A stretch of 64,000 bases of DNA from positions 248,001-312,000 of the forward strand of contig NZ_JACWMY010000003.1 in the NCBI RefSeq assembly GCF_014773265.1, written 5' to 3'. The notes beneath the pieces are model-generated. The model was not told the DNA's origin, did not search any database, and saw only the letters and a program-made list of their open reading frames with translations. Position numbers and translations under genes: made by a program. The stretch comes from Mucilaginibacter pankratovii (lineage in GTDB: Bacteria; Bacteroidota; Bacteroidia; Sphingobacteriales; Sphingobacteriaceae). Each line of letters opens with the position of its first letter. Positions within the stretch are counted from its first letter, which is position 1. Positions 42,619-49,747 of the stretch are shown here, one piece after another.

Positions 42619-42733
42619 AGCCCCCTAACCCCTGAAGGGGGAATTGAAAGTTTGAAAAAGTAAGTAATCTAGATAATAAAATGAACATCACTATAAATCC
42701 TGCTCCTCCGTTAGCCAACGGAGGTTGGGCGGC
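42619..42733. repeat. REPIN-like inverted doublet over the VOC gene start
   Basis: The left arm (AGCCCCCTAACCCCTGAAGG then GGGAA, 42619-42643) and the right arm (CCTGCTCCTCCGTTAGCCAA then CGGAGGTTGGGCGGC, 42699-42733) have opposite orientation, as in the doublet at 8478-8572. The loop contains the ATG of the VOC gene (42681), and the right arm is translated as about residues 7-18 of the protein. Confidence 0.8.
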
Positions 42734-43112
42734 AGTTTTTGCCCCGGAATTATTCATCCCCAATGGGATAACCGATGTAAGTTTTTATGAAAAAGCATTC
42801 AGCGCGGTAGAGCTGCGCCGTTTTGGTAACGATGACGGTTCGATCCATGTGTCGGAATTTTCTATTGGCGGCACACTATTTCATTTGCACGAACAAACAC
42901 GCAATTCCAATGCGGTAAGCCCGGATGCAATTAACGGAGGTACAACCGTGGTCATAGGGTTGTTTGTGGATGATGTGCACGCGGTTGTTGCACAGGCTGT
43001 GGCTGCCGGTGCAATCATTACATCGCCCGTGCAGGATTACGATTACGGCTACAGGCAGGGTTCCATCCGCGACCCATTTGGGCATTTGTGGCAGATACAG
43101 AAGGCGATTTAG
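42681..43112 (+). CDS. VOC family (glyoxalase/PhnB-like) protein
   Basis: A 143-residue protein of the vicinal-oxygen-chelate fold. The PhnB-like pattern is FAPELFIPNGITDVSFYEKAFSAVELRRF, then LFHLHEQ, VVIGLFVDDVHAVVAQAVAAGA and DYGYRQGSIRDPFGHLWQIQ. Residues 7-18 (PAPPLANGGWAA) come from a dispersed repeat; the conserved part begins only at about residue 20, so the N-terminus is probably a graft. The reaction is unknown. A second VOC gene follows after 62 bp. Confidence 0.85.
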   Translation: MNITINPAPPLANGGWAAVFAPELFIPNGITDVSFYEKAFSAVELRRFGNDDGSIHVSEFSIGGTLFHLHEQTRNSNAVSPDAINGGTTVVIGLFVDDVHAVVAQAVAAGAIITSPVQDYDYGYRQGSIRDPFGHLWQIQKAI

Positions 43113-43174
43113 AGAAAAGAATCAAGAAGCAAGAATCAAGACACAAGATAAAGCATACCTAGAATTATAAACCA

Positions 43175-43549
43175 ATGGCAAACCAGGAACCCATATTCGG
43201 GCACGGAAAGATCTGTTATGTGGAGATTCCCGCTCTCGATATAGCGCAGGCAATAACGTTCTATCAAAAAGTATTTGGCTGGGAAATTCGTAGCGACGAG
43301 CAAGGCAACGCCAATTTCGACGACGGTACGGGCGGTGTTAGCGGCATGTGGTTTAAAGTTGATGAACCGGTAACAACATCGGGCATGCGGGTATCTATCA
43401 TGGTAGATGATGCGCAAAAAACACTTGACGTGATCGTAGTGGTCGGAGGCACTGTGGTTGAGCCGTTCGATGCCGATTCCGGTGTGCCGATCGCCCGCTT
43501 CGCCGACCCGTCCGGCAATGTGTGGACGATTTATCAGCATGGAGGATAG
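43175..43549 (+). CDS. VOC family protein, 124 aa
   Basis: A small vicinal-oxygen-chelate protein: KICYVEIPALDIAQAITFYQKVFGWEI (about residues 11-37), then GGVSGMWFKVDEPV, MRVSIMVDDAQKTLDVIVVVGG and VPIARFADPSGNVWTIYQHGG. It belongs to the bleomycin-resistance/dioxygenase-like branch; members include lyases, dioxygenases and binding proteins, and the role here is open. It is not closely similar to the VOC protein just upstream, so a recent duplication is unlikely. Confidence 0.88.
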   Translation: MANQEPIFGHGKICYVEIPALDIAQAITFYQKVFGWEIRSDEQGNANFDDGTGGVSGMWFKVDEPVTTSGMRVSIMVDDAQKTLDVIVVVGGTVVEPFDADSGVPIARFADPSGNVWTIYQHGG

Positions 43550-43552
43550 CGA

Positions 43553-43712
43553 GAATGTGCAAATTTCAGATTTCAGATGTGCAGATGGAGGAGTACCATG
43601 ATAGCTTCTGCACGGAAGCGATCGTTCAGATCTACAAATAACGGCTTATCGCCAAAAAGCCTTTTATATCTGCATATCCGCACATCCGAATTTTGCACAT
43701 CTAAACGCCTAT
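43553..43712. repeat. TGTGCAGAT...ATCTGCATATCCGCACA foldback
   Basis: GAATGTGCAAATTTCAGATT and ATGTGCAGAT on the left, and CTGCATATCCGCACATCCGA with TTTTGCACAT on the right, are inverted relatives of each other and of the repeats at 36034-36170 and 44607-44645. The gap between the VOC and membrane protein genes holds nothing else. Confidence 0.7.
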
Positions 43713-43721
43713 CTTTAGTGC

Positions 43722-44600
43722 ATGTTGCTACCGCGGATATTTAGGATACTTGGCTGGATACTTTTACTGCCTGCTTTGGTTTTATGTTTCAAAGTACAGT
43801 TTGGGCATTATGTAATACCGTTTCTAAATTATAATGGTCGGACAGAGCAGGTACTCGAGTTCGGTAATGGAATGAATAATTTTACCGATGAGGTGTCTAC
43901 CACTATTTTGATAGCTGCGTTATTGTTCATTGCCTTTGGCAAGCTGAAAAACGAGAGTCCCCTTACCGGGAAGATCCGCATGCTGGCGTTCTATGGGTCG
44001 GCCATCATTACATGGGCATCAACGGTCCTGTACCTGGCTTTAGCAGTTTTGCCAATAGCAACCGATACTAAGTCGAGGCTCCTCGATTTTGTTTCCCAGG
44101 CGGGGGCTTATTTTACTCTTAATAACTTTCTGATCCCGATAGCGCTTTTTATACCGGTTTTCTGGTATTTCAAACGGAAGATAAAACAGGAACATCAGCT
44201 TAAACAATTGTACCTGCTACCATATATGCCCTTCAACATGATCGGGAAATGGGGTACCCTACTGTTCATGCTGTTTTTTACCGTGAGCGAAATGTTTTCC
44301 ACCAAATACAATATTTATTCGGATATCTCCATGCTGTTCCCGGCGGCGCTGGCACTTTGGACGTGCTCAAGGGAACGTGTGGAAAACGAAGTGCTTTTTG
44401 AGATTAGGTTAAGGGCATTACAAATAAGCTTTTTGGCGCACTATGTATTATTTGTTGTGTTGTACTGGCTGGTATACGGCTGGGACTACTTCGATGCGCT
44501 TTTTTGCAGCATTATTTCCATGCAACTCATTTTCCTGGTTGTGTTTTATTGGATGAAGTATAAAACTTCAAAACAAAACCAATTAGTAGAAGCAGCCTAA
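43722..44600 (+). CDS. Polytopic membrane protein of unknown function
   Basis: A 292-residue protein with about seven hydrophobic helices. The C-terminal third ([43 protein letters not shown] in order) is similar in pattern to the XRE-paired protein at 41958-42413 (DEQISQLRLESLQWAIYVNYF...GIDFIDML), suggesting a related, longer family member. Unlike that one it has no adjacent HTH gene. No enzymatic motif is seen. Confidence 0.75.
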   Translation: MLLPRIFRILGWILLLPALVLCFKVQFGHYVIPFLNYNGRTEQVLEFGNGMNNFTDEVSTTILIAALLFIAFGKLKNESPLTGKIRMLAFYGSAIITWASTVLYLALAVLPIATDTKSRLLDFVSQAGAYFTLNNFLIPIALFIPVFWYFKRKIKQEHQLKQLYLLPYMPFNMIGKWGTLLFMLFFTVSEMFSTKYNIYSDISMLFPAALALWTCSRERVENEVLFEIRLRALQISFLAHYVLFVVLYWLVYGWDYFDALFCSIISMQLIFLVVFYWMKYKTSKQNQLVEAA

Positions 44601-44652
44601 TCCCCCAATCTGCACACCTGAAATCCGCATATCTGCACATCTGCCAAATCAC

Positions 44653-44660
44653 TATCTTTG
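44653..44660 (+). promoter_or_regulatory. -7 promoter element of trmD
   Basis: TATCTTTG, a perfect consensus match, ends 4 bp before the trmD ATG, implying a very short or absent 5' leader. A copy of the TGCACATCTGC repeat lies directly upstream (44607-44645). Confidence 0.5.
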
Positions 44661-44664
44661 CGCC

Positions 44665-45339
44665 ATGCGTTTCGATATCATTACCGTATTGCCCGGCTTG
44701 CTGGAAAGCCCCTTTACCCACTCTATTTTGCAGCGTGCCCAAAAAAAGGGCGTAGCCGAAATTGTGGTGCATAACCTGCGCGATTATGCCAGCGGCAAAC
44801 AAAAAAGCGTAGACGATTATCCCTATGGCGGCGGCAGCGGCATGGTGATGACGATCCAACCCTTCGCGGCTTGTATTGAAAAGTTAAAATCTGAACGCGA
44901 GTACGACGAGGTGATCTTTATGTCGCCCGATGGTGAAACGCTTAATCAAAAAATAGCCAACCAGCTATCTATTAAAGGCAACATCATCATCCTTTGCGGG
45001 CACTACAAGGGGATCGATCAGCGCATCCGCGATATCTTTGTTACCCGCGAGATCTCCATAGGCGACTATGTGCTCTCGGGCGGGGAACTGCCCGCAGCGG
45101 TGCTGGTTGATGCCGTAGTGAGGCTGATACCGGGTGTATTGTCTGATGAGACCTCCGCCCTGTCAGATTCGTTCCAGAACGACCTGCTGGATGCCCCCGT
45201 TTACACCCGCCCGGCAGATTGGAACGGCCACAAAGTGCCGGATATCCTGCTCAGCGGCGATACCCCGAAAGTAGAGCAATGGCGCTTTGAGCAGGCAATA
45301 GAACGTACGAAGCAGAGAAGGCCGGATCTGTTGGAATAG
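44665..45339 (+). CDS. trmD: tRNA (guanine37-N1)-methyltransferase
   Basis: It methylates G37 next to the anticodon and prevents frameshifting. The 224-residue protein starts [17 protein letters not shown] and has the trefoil-knot SAM site: [11 protein letters not shown] near 52, [13 protein letters not shown] near 111, and [28 protein letters not shown] near 132. Length is normal. rpsP and rimM, its usual neighbours, are absent; rplS is about 1.7 kb further down with the sigma cassette in between. Confidence 0.97.
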   Translation: MRFDIITVLPGLLESPFTHSILQRAQKKGVAEIVVHNLRDYASGKQKSVDDYPYGGGSGMVMTIQPFAACIEKLKSEREYDEVIFMSPDGETLNQKIANQLSIKGNIIILCGHYKGIDQRIRDIFVTREISIGDYVLSGGELPAAVLVDAVVRLIPGVLSDETSALSDSFQNDLLDAPVYTRPADWNGHKVPDILLSGDTPKVEQWRFEQAIERTKQRRPDLLE

Positions 45340-45344
45340 GATCA

Positions 45345-45461
45345 CGGCGAGCCCCCTAACCCCCTGAAGGGGGAGCCTTTTAAAAGTTAACGGTATCTTT
45401 ATGGAGTAGACTTAATACGCAAGTAAACTTCTGCTCCACCTTCAAGGGGCTGGGGGGCGAC
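45345..45461. repeat. REPIN-like inverted doublet after trmD
   Basis: The left arm CGGCGAGCCCCCTAACCCCC then TGAAGGGGGA (45345-45374) and the right arm CTTCTGCTCCACCTTCAAGG then GGCTGGGGGGCG (about 45428-45459) are inverted relatives. The left arm is identical over 30 bp to the copy at 46825-46854, so the sigma-factor cassette lies between perfect direct repeats. Confidence 0.8.
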
Positions 45462-45474
45462 TGCAACCAAATTC

Positions 45475-45482
45475 TATTTTTG
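45475..45482 (+). promoter_or_regulatory. -7 promoter element of the sigma factor gene
   Basis: TATTTTTG lies just after the repeat doublet and 14 bp before the GTG start of the sigma factor gene. Confidence 0.5.
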
Positions 45483-45496
45483 CGTTATACCTAACA

Positions 45497-46060
45497 GTGG
45501 ATGCCAAAAAAGAACAGCAGCTTATACAGCGATGCCGGGATAACCCGGCCGCATTTGGCGATGTTTTTGATATTTGGTATGCCCCGGTGTTTGGCTACAT
45601 CTATCGCCGCACCGCCGATTACGACCTCTCCCGCGATATTGCCGCCGAAACATTTTTAAAGGCCTACCTGAATATCGGCAAGTTTAGCTGGCGGGGTATC
45701 AGCCTTTCCTCGTGGATCTACCGTATTGCCACTAACGAGCTTAACCAATACTACCGTAGGCAAAAATACCAGCCGCAATCGTTACAGCAACTATTGGAGG
45801 AACCCGGCATGGAAAAGCTGCTGCATGCACAGGCAGATAACGAAAAGGAAATTATTGAGAAAGAAATGGAGCACCTGAGCACCTACAAGCAGGTGCGAAT
45901 AAACCTGCTGCAACTGGATATTAAGTATCAGGAGGTGATCTCCCTGCGCTACTTCGAGCAAAAAACCAATACCGAAATAAGCAATATACTGGATAAGAAC
46001 GAAGGGACGGTTAAATCGCTGCTTTCGCGCGGACTGGAGAAATTGAGGAATATGCTTTAA
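45497..46060 (+). CDS. ECF-type RNA polymerase sigma factor
   Basis: A 187-residue extracytoplasmic-function sigma factor starting with GTG (MDAKKEQQLIQRCRDNP). Region 2 is seen as DLSRDIAAETFLKAYLNIGKF and SLSSWIYRIATNELNQYYRRQK (about residues 48-95). Region 4 is LDIKYQEVISLRYFEQKTNTEISNILDKNEGTVKSLLSRGLEKLRNML, with the HTH near 157-180. The two membrane genes that follow are placed where an anti-sigma factor gene is expected. Its promoter and targets are unknown. Confidence 0.9.
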   Translation: MDAKKEQQLIQRCRDNPAAFGDVFDIWYAPVFGYIYRRTADYDLSRDIAAETFLKAYLNIGKFSWRGISLSSWIYRIATNELNQYYRRQKYQPQSLQQLLEEPGMEKLLHAQADNEKEIIEKEMEHLSTYKQVRINLLQLDIKYQEVISLRYFEQKTNTEISNILDKNEGTVKSLLSRGLEKLRNML

Positions 46061-46102
46061 AACTGCAACCAATTATCATTTACACATTATAGTGATATAA
46101 CA

Positions 46103-46630
46103 ATGAAAGATAAAGACGAATTTTTAAAAGAAATGGAAACCCTGCAAGTCCCCAATGCCGATCCGTCGGCACAACACCAAAACAGCGTTAAAATGGCCAT
46201 CATGAATGCCAACCGTTCTGCCGCCCTTGGGGCCTGGCTTTTGGCTATACCTTCTTACTTTTTGCTTTGTGTTTTTATATATTATTACTCGCACGGGCAA
46301 AGTAACTGGTTCGAGGCTATGTTTAATGTGATCATTAGCATGGATAACACACCCTGGCTCGATTTTATGGCACCGATAGTACTTATCATACTGCCAATAG
46401 TGTGTATTATTATTAATATACTGGCTATCACCCATGTGCAATTAAAAAAAGCAGGGCATACGCGTAAGTACAGGGAATTCAGTTTTACCATCAGGATAAG
46501 ATGGTGGAACGTGCTGCTCATCGTACTCAGTAAGCTAATCATAGCGGCATTTCTTGCGTTTGCTATGACAGAAAATATCTCTATCACAAAAAAATCACCC
46601 GATCATGAAATTAAATTGGTTCACCCGTAA
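46103..46630 (+). CDS. Membrane protein, possible anti-sigma partner
   Basis: A 175-residue protein with a cytoplasmic N-terminus of about 38 residues (MKDKDEFLKEMETLQVPNADPSAQHQNSVKMAI in order) and three hydrophobic helices (AWLLAIPSYFLLCVFIYYY, APIVLIILPIVCIIINILAI, VLLIVLSKLIIAAFLAFAM). It follows the ECF sigma gene by 42 bp. The short acidic-helical N-terminus before the first helix is reminiscent of anti-sigma membrane proteins, but no zinc-binding or known domain is visible, so the role is inferred from position only. Confidence 0.75.
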   Translation: MKDKDEFLKEMETLQVPNADPSAQHQNSVKMAIMNANRSAALGAWLLAIPSYFLLCVFIYYYSHGQSNWFEAMFNVIISMDNTPWLDFMAPIVLIILPIVCIIINILAITHVQLKKAGHTRKYREFSFTIRIRWWNVLLIVLSKLIIAAFLAFAMTENISITKKSPDHEIKLVHP

Positions 46631-46847
46631 AGGCGTTATTTACTTGCCTGCATCTATCACCGGATGGCTTATATTTGCCGCCGCATTGGTGTATGCCGTT
46701 TACACTTTTGTTGATATCGACAGCCGCTCGCATTCGGTAAGCGATACGCTTATTAACTTTGTGTTTAACTTATTATTGATAGGATTGGCATATACGATAG
46801 TGGCTTATTTTACCGAGAAAAAGCCGGCGAGCCCCCTAACCCCCTGA
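46605..46847 (+). CDS. Small two-helix membrane protein
   Basis: An 80-residue protein with two hydrophobic helices (YLPASITGWLIFAAALVYAVY and FVFNLLLIGLAYTIVAYF). It overlaps the upstream membrane gene by 26 bp, so translation is probably coupled. Its last six residues (ASPLTP) and the TGA stop are encoded by a CCCCCTGAAGGGGG repeat, so the original C-terminus seems to have been cut or replaced by the repeat. Function unknown. Confidence 0.75.
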   Translation: MKLNWFTRKGVIYLPASITGWLIFAAALVYAVYTFVDIDSRSHSVSDTLINFVFNLLLIGLAYTIVAYFTEKKPASPLTP

Positions 46848-46854
46848 AGGGGGA
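46825..46854. repeat. CCCCCTGAAGGGGG repeat supplying a stop codon
   Basis: A 30-bp copy identical to 45345-45374, in the same orientation. It codes for the C-terminus of the gene at 46605-46847. The remaining 210 bp up to rplS contain no gene that I can support. Confidence 0.85.
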
Positions 46855-47064
46855 ACAGAAGTTTGCATTGACATTAGCTTTGCTACTGTAGGATAAAGTT
46901 TTAAGCGTTTCAAAAGCTCCTTCTTAGAGTGCCGGGAGGCTTCTGATTGTGTATAAAAAACAAAATGTGGAAATTTTTAAAACATACTTTTTTATTTCAA
47001 ATAATTTCCCTATTATTGCACTCCGATTTTTACGGGTTAAAAGTCGCTTTAAGAGCTAAAAATC

Positions 47065-47412
47065 ATGGATTTAGTAAAATTTGTAGAAGAGCAATCAGTA
47101 GTTAAGAATCAATTTCCCGCTTTTAAAGCCGGTGACACTGTTAGCGTGTATTATAAAATCAGAGAAGGTAACAAAGAACGTATACAACTTTACCAGGGTG
47201 TTGTACTGCAACGCAATAGCGTTGGCAACAGCGAAACCTTTACCGTGCGTAAAGTTTCTAACGGTATAGGTGTAGAGCGTATATTCCCTTACAATTCTCC
47301 AAACATTGATAAAGTAGAAGTAAACAGCGTTGGTAAAGTACGCCGTGCTAAATTGTTCTACCTGCGTGCCCTTACCGGTAAAGCAGCCCGTATCAAATCA
47401 AAAAGAGTTTAA
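47065..47412 (+). CDS. rplS: 50S ribosomal protein L19
   Basis: A 115-residue ribosomal protein located at the 30S-50S interface. [33 protein letters not shown], then [29 protein letters not shown] and [25 protein letters not shown] are all diagnostic. Length is normal. A strong terminator follows 20 bp after the stop, so it is transcribed alone from an unidentified promoter in the 217-bp gap upstream. Confidence 0.98.
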   Translation: MDLVKFVEEQSVVKNQFPAFKAGDTVSVYYKIREGNKERIQLYQGVVLQRNSVGNSETFTVRKVSNGIGVERIFPYNSPNIDKVEVNSVGKVRRAKLFYLRALTGKAARIKSKRV

Positions 47413-47431
47413 TTTACATTTTTGTATATTA

Positions 47432-47467
47432 AAGCCTTTCTGCATCTTGCAGAGAGGCTTTTTTTGT
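47432..47467 (+). terminator. Terminator of rplS
   Basis: AAAGCCTTTCTGCA (47432-47445) pairs with TGCAGAGAGGCTTT (47449-47462; one G-U pair) around a 3-nt loop and is followed by further T residues. It lies inside the frame upstream of the GldN-domain gene, which shows that this gene cannot start at 47422. Confidence 0.9.
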
Positions 47468-47484
47468 TTCAACCCGGCTTGCTG

Positions 47485-48711
47485 ATGAGATACTTATTTT
47501 TTGTAGCTGCTTTTTTGATAGGGAATATTGCTTTGGGGCAAAACTTAACGGGTAAATGGCTGGGCGAGCTGCCCCAAAACAACCGCGATGTAAAATTTAA
47601 GCTGGAGATAGACCTGGTGCAAACCGGTAAAAGTCTTGTAGGTACCTCCACTTTTACTACAGTAGATAATCATAAGGTTGTTTTTGCCCTGCAGGGGAAC
47701 ATTGAAGGCAAAAACGTAATGCTGGAAGAGTACAAAGGCGTAAGCTGCGATTGCGAAAGCGGCAAGTACGAGTTTTGTCTTAAAAAAATGAAGGGGACTT
47801 TTACCGTAGACTCACTAAACACGCTGTTTGTTATTGACGGTACGTGGACGAGCGAAAGATCGTTCAACGGTAAGGAATACCTTACCAGTGTATGCGAACC
47901 GGGCCGGTTTACCATTGTAAAGCCCGCTTTTATTCGCCCGCTGGATGGTTATTACCACAAAAACAATATCGCCAATTCAACAAAGCCAACGGCGTATGCC
48001 AATGCGCGTGAGGCTGACGTGATATTTGCAAAACGCGTTTGGCGCGAGATAGACCTGCGCGAAAAAATGAACCAATATCTGGCATCGCCAAAACAGCGGT
48101 TGATGGATGTATTGCTTGCAGCGGTGCAAAACAGGGACGTAGTGGCTTATGACCCCACCTCCACCAGGGAGGACCCCAGTGGAGACGCTTTCTCCAGGCG
48201 CTTAACCGTAGCCCAGGCACTCCGGAGGTTGGCCGATAGCAGCGTAGTAGATATAATAGACAAAAAAACAGGTGAGAAAACAGGGTCGAAAGTTGTTGCC
48301 GGGGAGTTTAACCCCGATGATATTGTGAAATTTCGACTGAAGGAGGATTGGCTGTACGATAAACAACGTGGCATTTTTGAGCCGCGCATTGTAGGCATTG
48401 CACCGCTTGTGAAAATTAAAACGGCCGGAGGTGTAACTAATAATGAATATCAGCCAGCTTTTTGGATTTATTTCCCCGAAGTGCGCAGCATATTGGCAAC
48501 TAAAGAAGCTGTGAACCGAAGCAGCGATGCCGCCGCCCTGAGCTTTGATGATGTGTTTATGAAAAGACTTTTTACCAGCTATATTATCAAACAATCAAAT
48601 GATAGGGATGAGCGCATTCGCGATTATACCCAGGGTATTGATAAGCTTTACGAAGCCGAACGGCAAAAGCTAAACCTGAAAGGCTGGGAGCTTGGCTTGT
48701 GGCAATATTAG
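47485..48711 (+). CDS. GldN/PorN-domain protein with N-terminal beta domain
   Basis: A 408-residue exported protein (signal peptide MRYLFFVAAFLIGNIALGQ). Residues about 20-140 look like a lipocalin-type or other beta-sandwich domain (LTGKWLGELPQN...LVGTSTFTTVD...FVIDGTWTSERSF). Residues about 178-405 match GldN/PorN of the gliding and type IX secretion machinery: RVWREIDLREKMNQYL, MDVLLAAVQN, FRLKEDWLYDKQRG, EPRIVGIAPLV, FWIYFPEVRSIL, SFDDVFMKRLFTSYIIKQSN. Typical GldN is shorter and encoded after gldM; here no gldK, gldL or gldM is near. Possibly a paralogue with an added ligand-binding domain. The family assignment is from remembered motifs. Confidence 0.8.
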   Translation: MRYLFFVAAFLIGNIALGQNLTGKWLGELPQNNRDVKFKLEIDLVQTGKSLVGTSTFTTVDNHKVVFALQGNIEGKNVMLEEYKGVSCDCESGKYEFCLKKMKGTFTVDSLNTLFVIDGTWTSERSFNGKEYLTSVCEPGRFTIVKPAFIRPLDGYYHKNNIANSTKPTAYANAREADVIFAKRVWREIDLREKMNQYLASPKQRLMDVLLAAVQNRDVVAYDPTSTREDPSGDAFSRRLTVAQALRRLADSSVVDIIDKKTGEKTGSKVVAGEFNPDDIVKFRLKEDWLYDKQRGIFEPRIVGIAPLVKIKTAGGVTNNEYQPAFWIYFPEVRSILATKEAVNRSSDAAALSFDDVFMKRLFTSYIIKQSNDRDERIRDYTQGIDKLYEAERQKLNLKGWELGLWQY

Positions 48712-48765
48712 TGGTGAGTAGTGAATAGTAAGTAGGAAATAGATCTTATTGTGAGTTATAGATGC

Positions 48766-48803
48766 AAAAAAAGGTTCGCAGCATTTACGCTGCGAACCTT
48801 TTT
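48766..48803. terminator. Bidirectional terminator between GldN-like gene and psd
   Basis: A 15-bp stem (48768-48782 with 48789-48803, core GGTTCGCAGC / GCTGCGAACC) with loop ATTTAC, A-run before and T-run after, fits convergent genes on both sides. Confidence 0.88.
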
Positions 48804-48850
48804 ATTTAGGCGAAAAATCAAATGACTCAACCACTCACTATTTAACCAAA

Positions 48851-49711
48851 CTATTTCTTCGGTTTCGCGAATTTCTCTTTTGGGGCTATTTTAGCCTGCG
48901 GGCCTCTCTTTGCCTTTTTCGGTACGTCTTCATGTTCAACTACCATGGTAGGTTTACCGTGCGCGTTAGATAAGGGGGCCGACGATGGCTCTGTAAAATT
49001 CGGGATATGTACTTCATCAGGTACATCATCAATATCTACAAAAGTACCTACGGACGGCAGTTCGGCCAATATAGTGCGGCCGCCTTTTACAACCTCGTTA
49101 ATGGCTACGTTAATTTTAGAATTGAGCGGTAAAAAGATATCCACCCGCGATCCAAACTTGATGAAACCAAACTGGTGCCCTTGCTGCACCTGGTCACCTT
49201 CTTTTACATACCATACAATACGGCGGGCCAAAGCGCCTGCTATCTGGCGGAACAATACTGCTACGCCTTCGCTGTTTTCGGTTACCACGGTGGTGCGCTC
49301 GTTCTCGGTAGACGATTTTGGGTGCCAGGCCACCAGGTATTTGCCCGGGTGATATTTAAAATATTTTACAAAGCCGCTGATAGGGTTACGGTTAATGTGT
49401 ACGTTAATAGGCGACATAAATACCGAAATTTGGATGCGTTTATCCTTAAAAAATTCGGTTTCTTCGGTTTCTTCAATAACCACAACTTTACCGTCGGCAG
49501 GGCAAAGTACCTGGGTCTCTTCGGCATTTATAGCAAGTATTGGGCTGCGGAAAAACTGCAGGATGATAAAAAACAACAGGGCCGACAGGATGTAAACCAC
49601 CCATTTCAGCGTATTAGCTTCGGGGAGGTAAAACTGTATCAGCGCATTCACAACAGCTATGAACAAAACGCACAAGGCTATGGAGGTATATCCTTCTTTA
49701 TGGATAGTCAT
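48851..49711 (-). CDS. psd: Phosphatidylserine decarboxylase (short type)
   Basis: It makes phosphatidylethanolamine from phosphatidylserine. The 286-residue precursor has two N-terminal membrane helices, MSPINVHINRNPISG near residue 99, YHPGKYLVAWHPKS near 121, ENERTTVV near 136, and the self-cleavage site in GFIKFGSRVDIFLP near 207-220, where GS is cut and Ser becomes pyruvoyl. A charged, Lys/Pro-rich C-terminal tail of about 40 residues (after HIPNFTEPSSAP) is extra compared with short Psd proteins. It is the last gene of an operon after cdsA. Confidence 0.92.
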   Translation of the reverse strand: MTIHKEGYTSIALCVLFIAVVNALIQFYLPEANTLKWVVYILSALLFFIILQFFRSPILAINAEETQVLCPADGKVVVIEETEETEFFKDKRIQISVFMSPINVHINRNPISGFVKYFKYHPGKYLVAWHPKSSTENERTTVVTENSEGVAVLFRQIAGALARRIVWYVKEGDQVQQGHQFGFIKFGSRVDIFLPLNSKINVAINEVVKGGRTILAELPSVGTFVDIDDVPDEVHIPNFTEPSSAPLSNAHGKPTMVVEHEDVPKKAKRGPQAKIAPKEKFAKPKK

Positions 49712-49747
49712 ATGAGCTTATATATTGGTTAAAAAATTATTACAAAA

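Noticed and set aside
48851-49711. Psd judged inactive because the LGST motif is missing
   Set aside because: The GS cleavage pair is present in FGSRVD, which is normal for the short bacterial type.
49175-49732. 185-codon open frame antisense to psd
   Set aside because: Opposite a well-supported gene; a shadow frame caused by codon bias.
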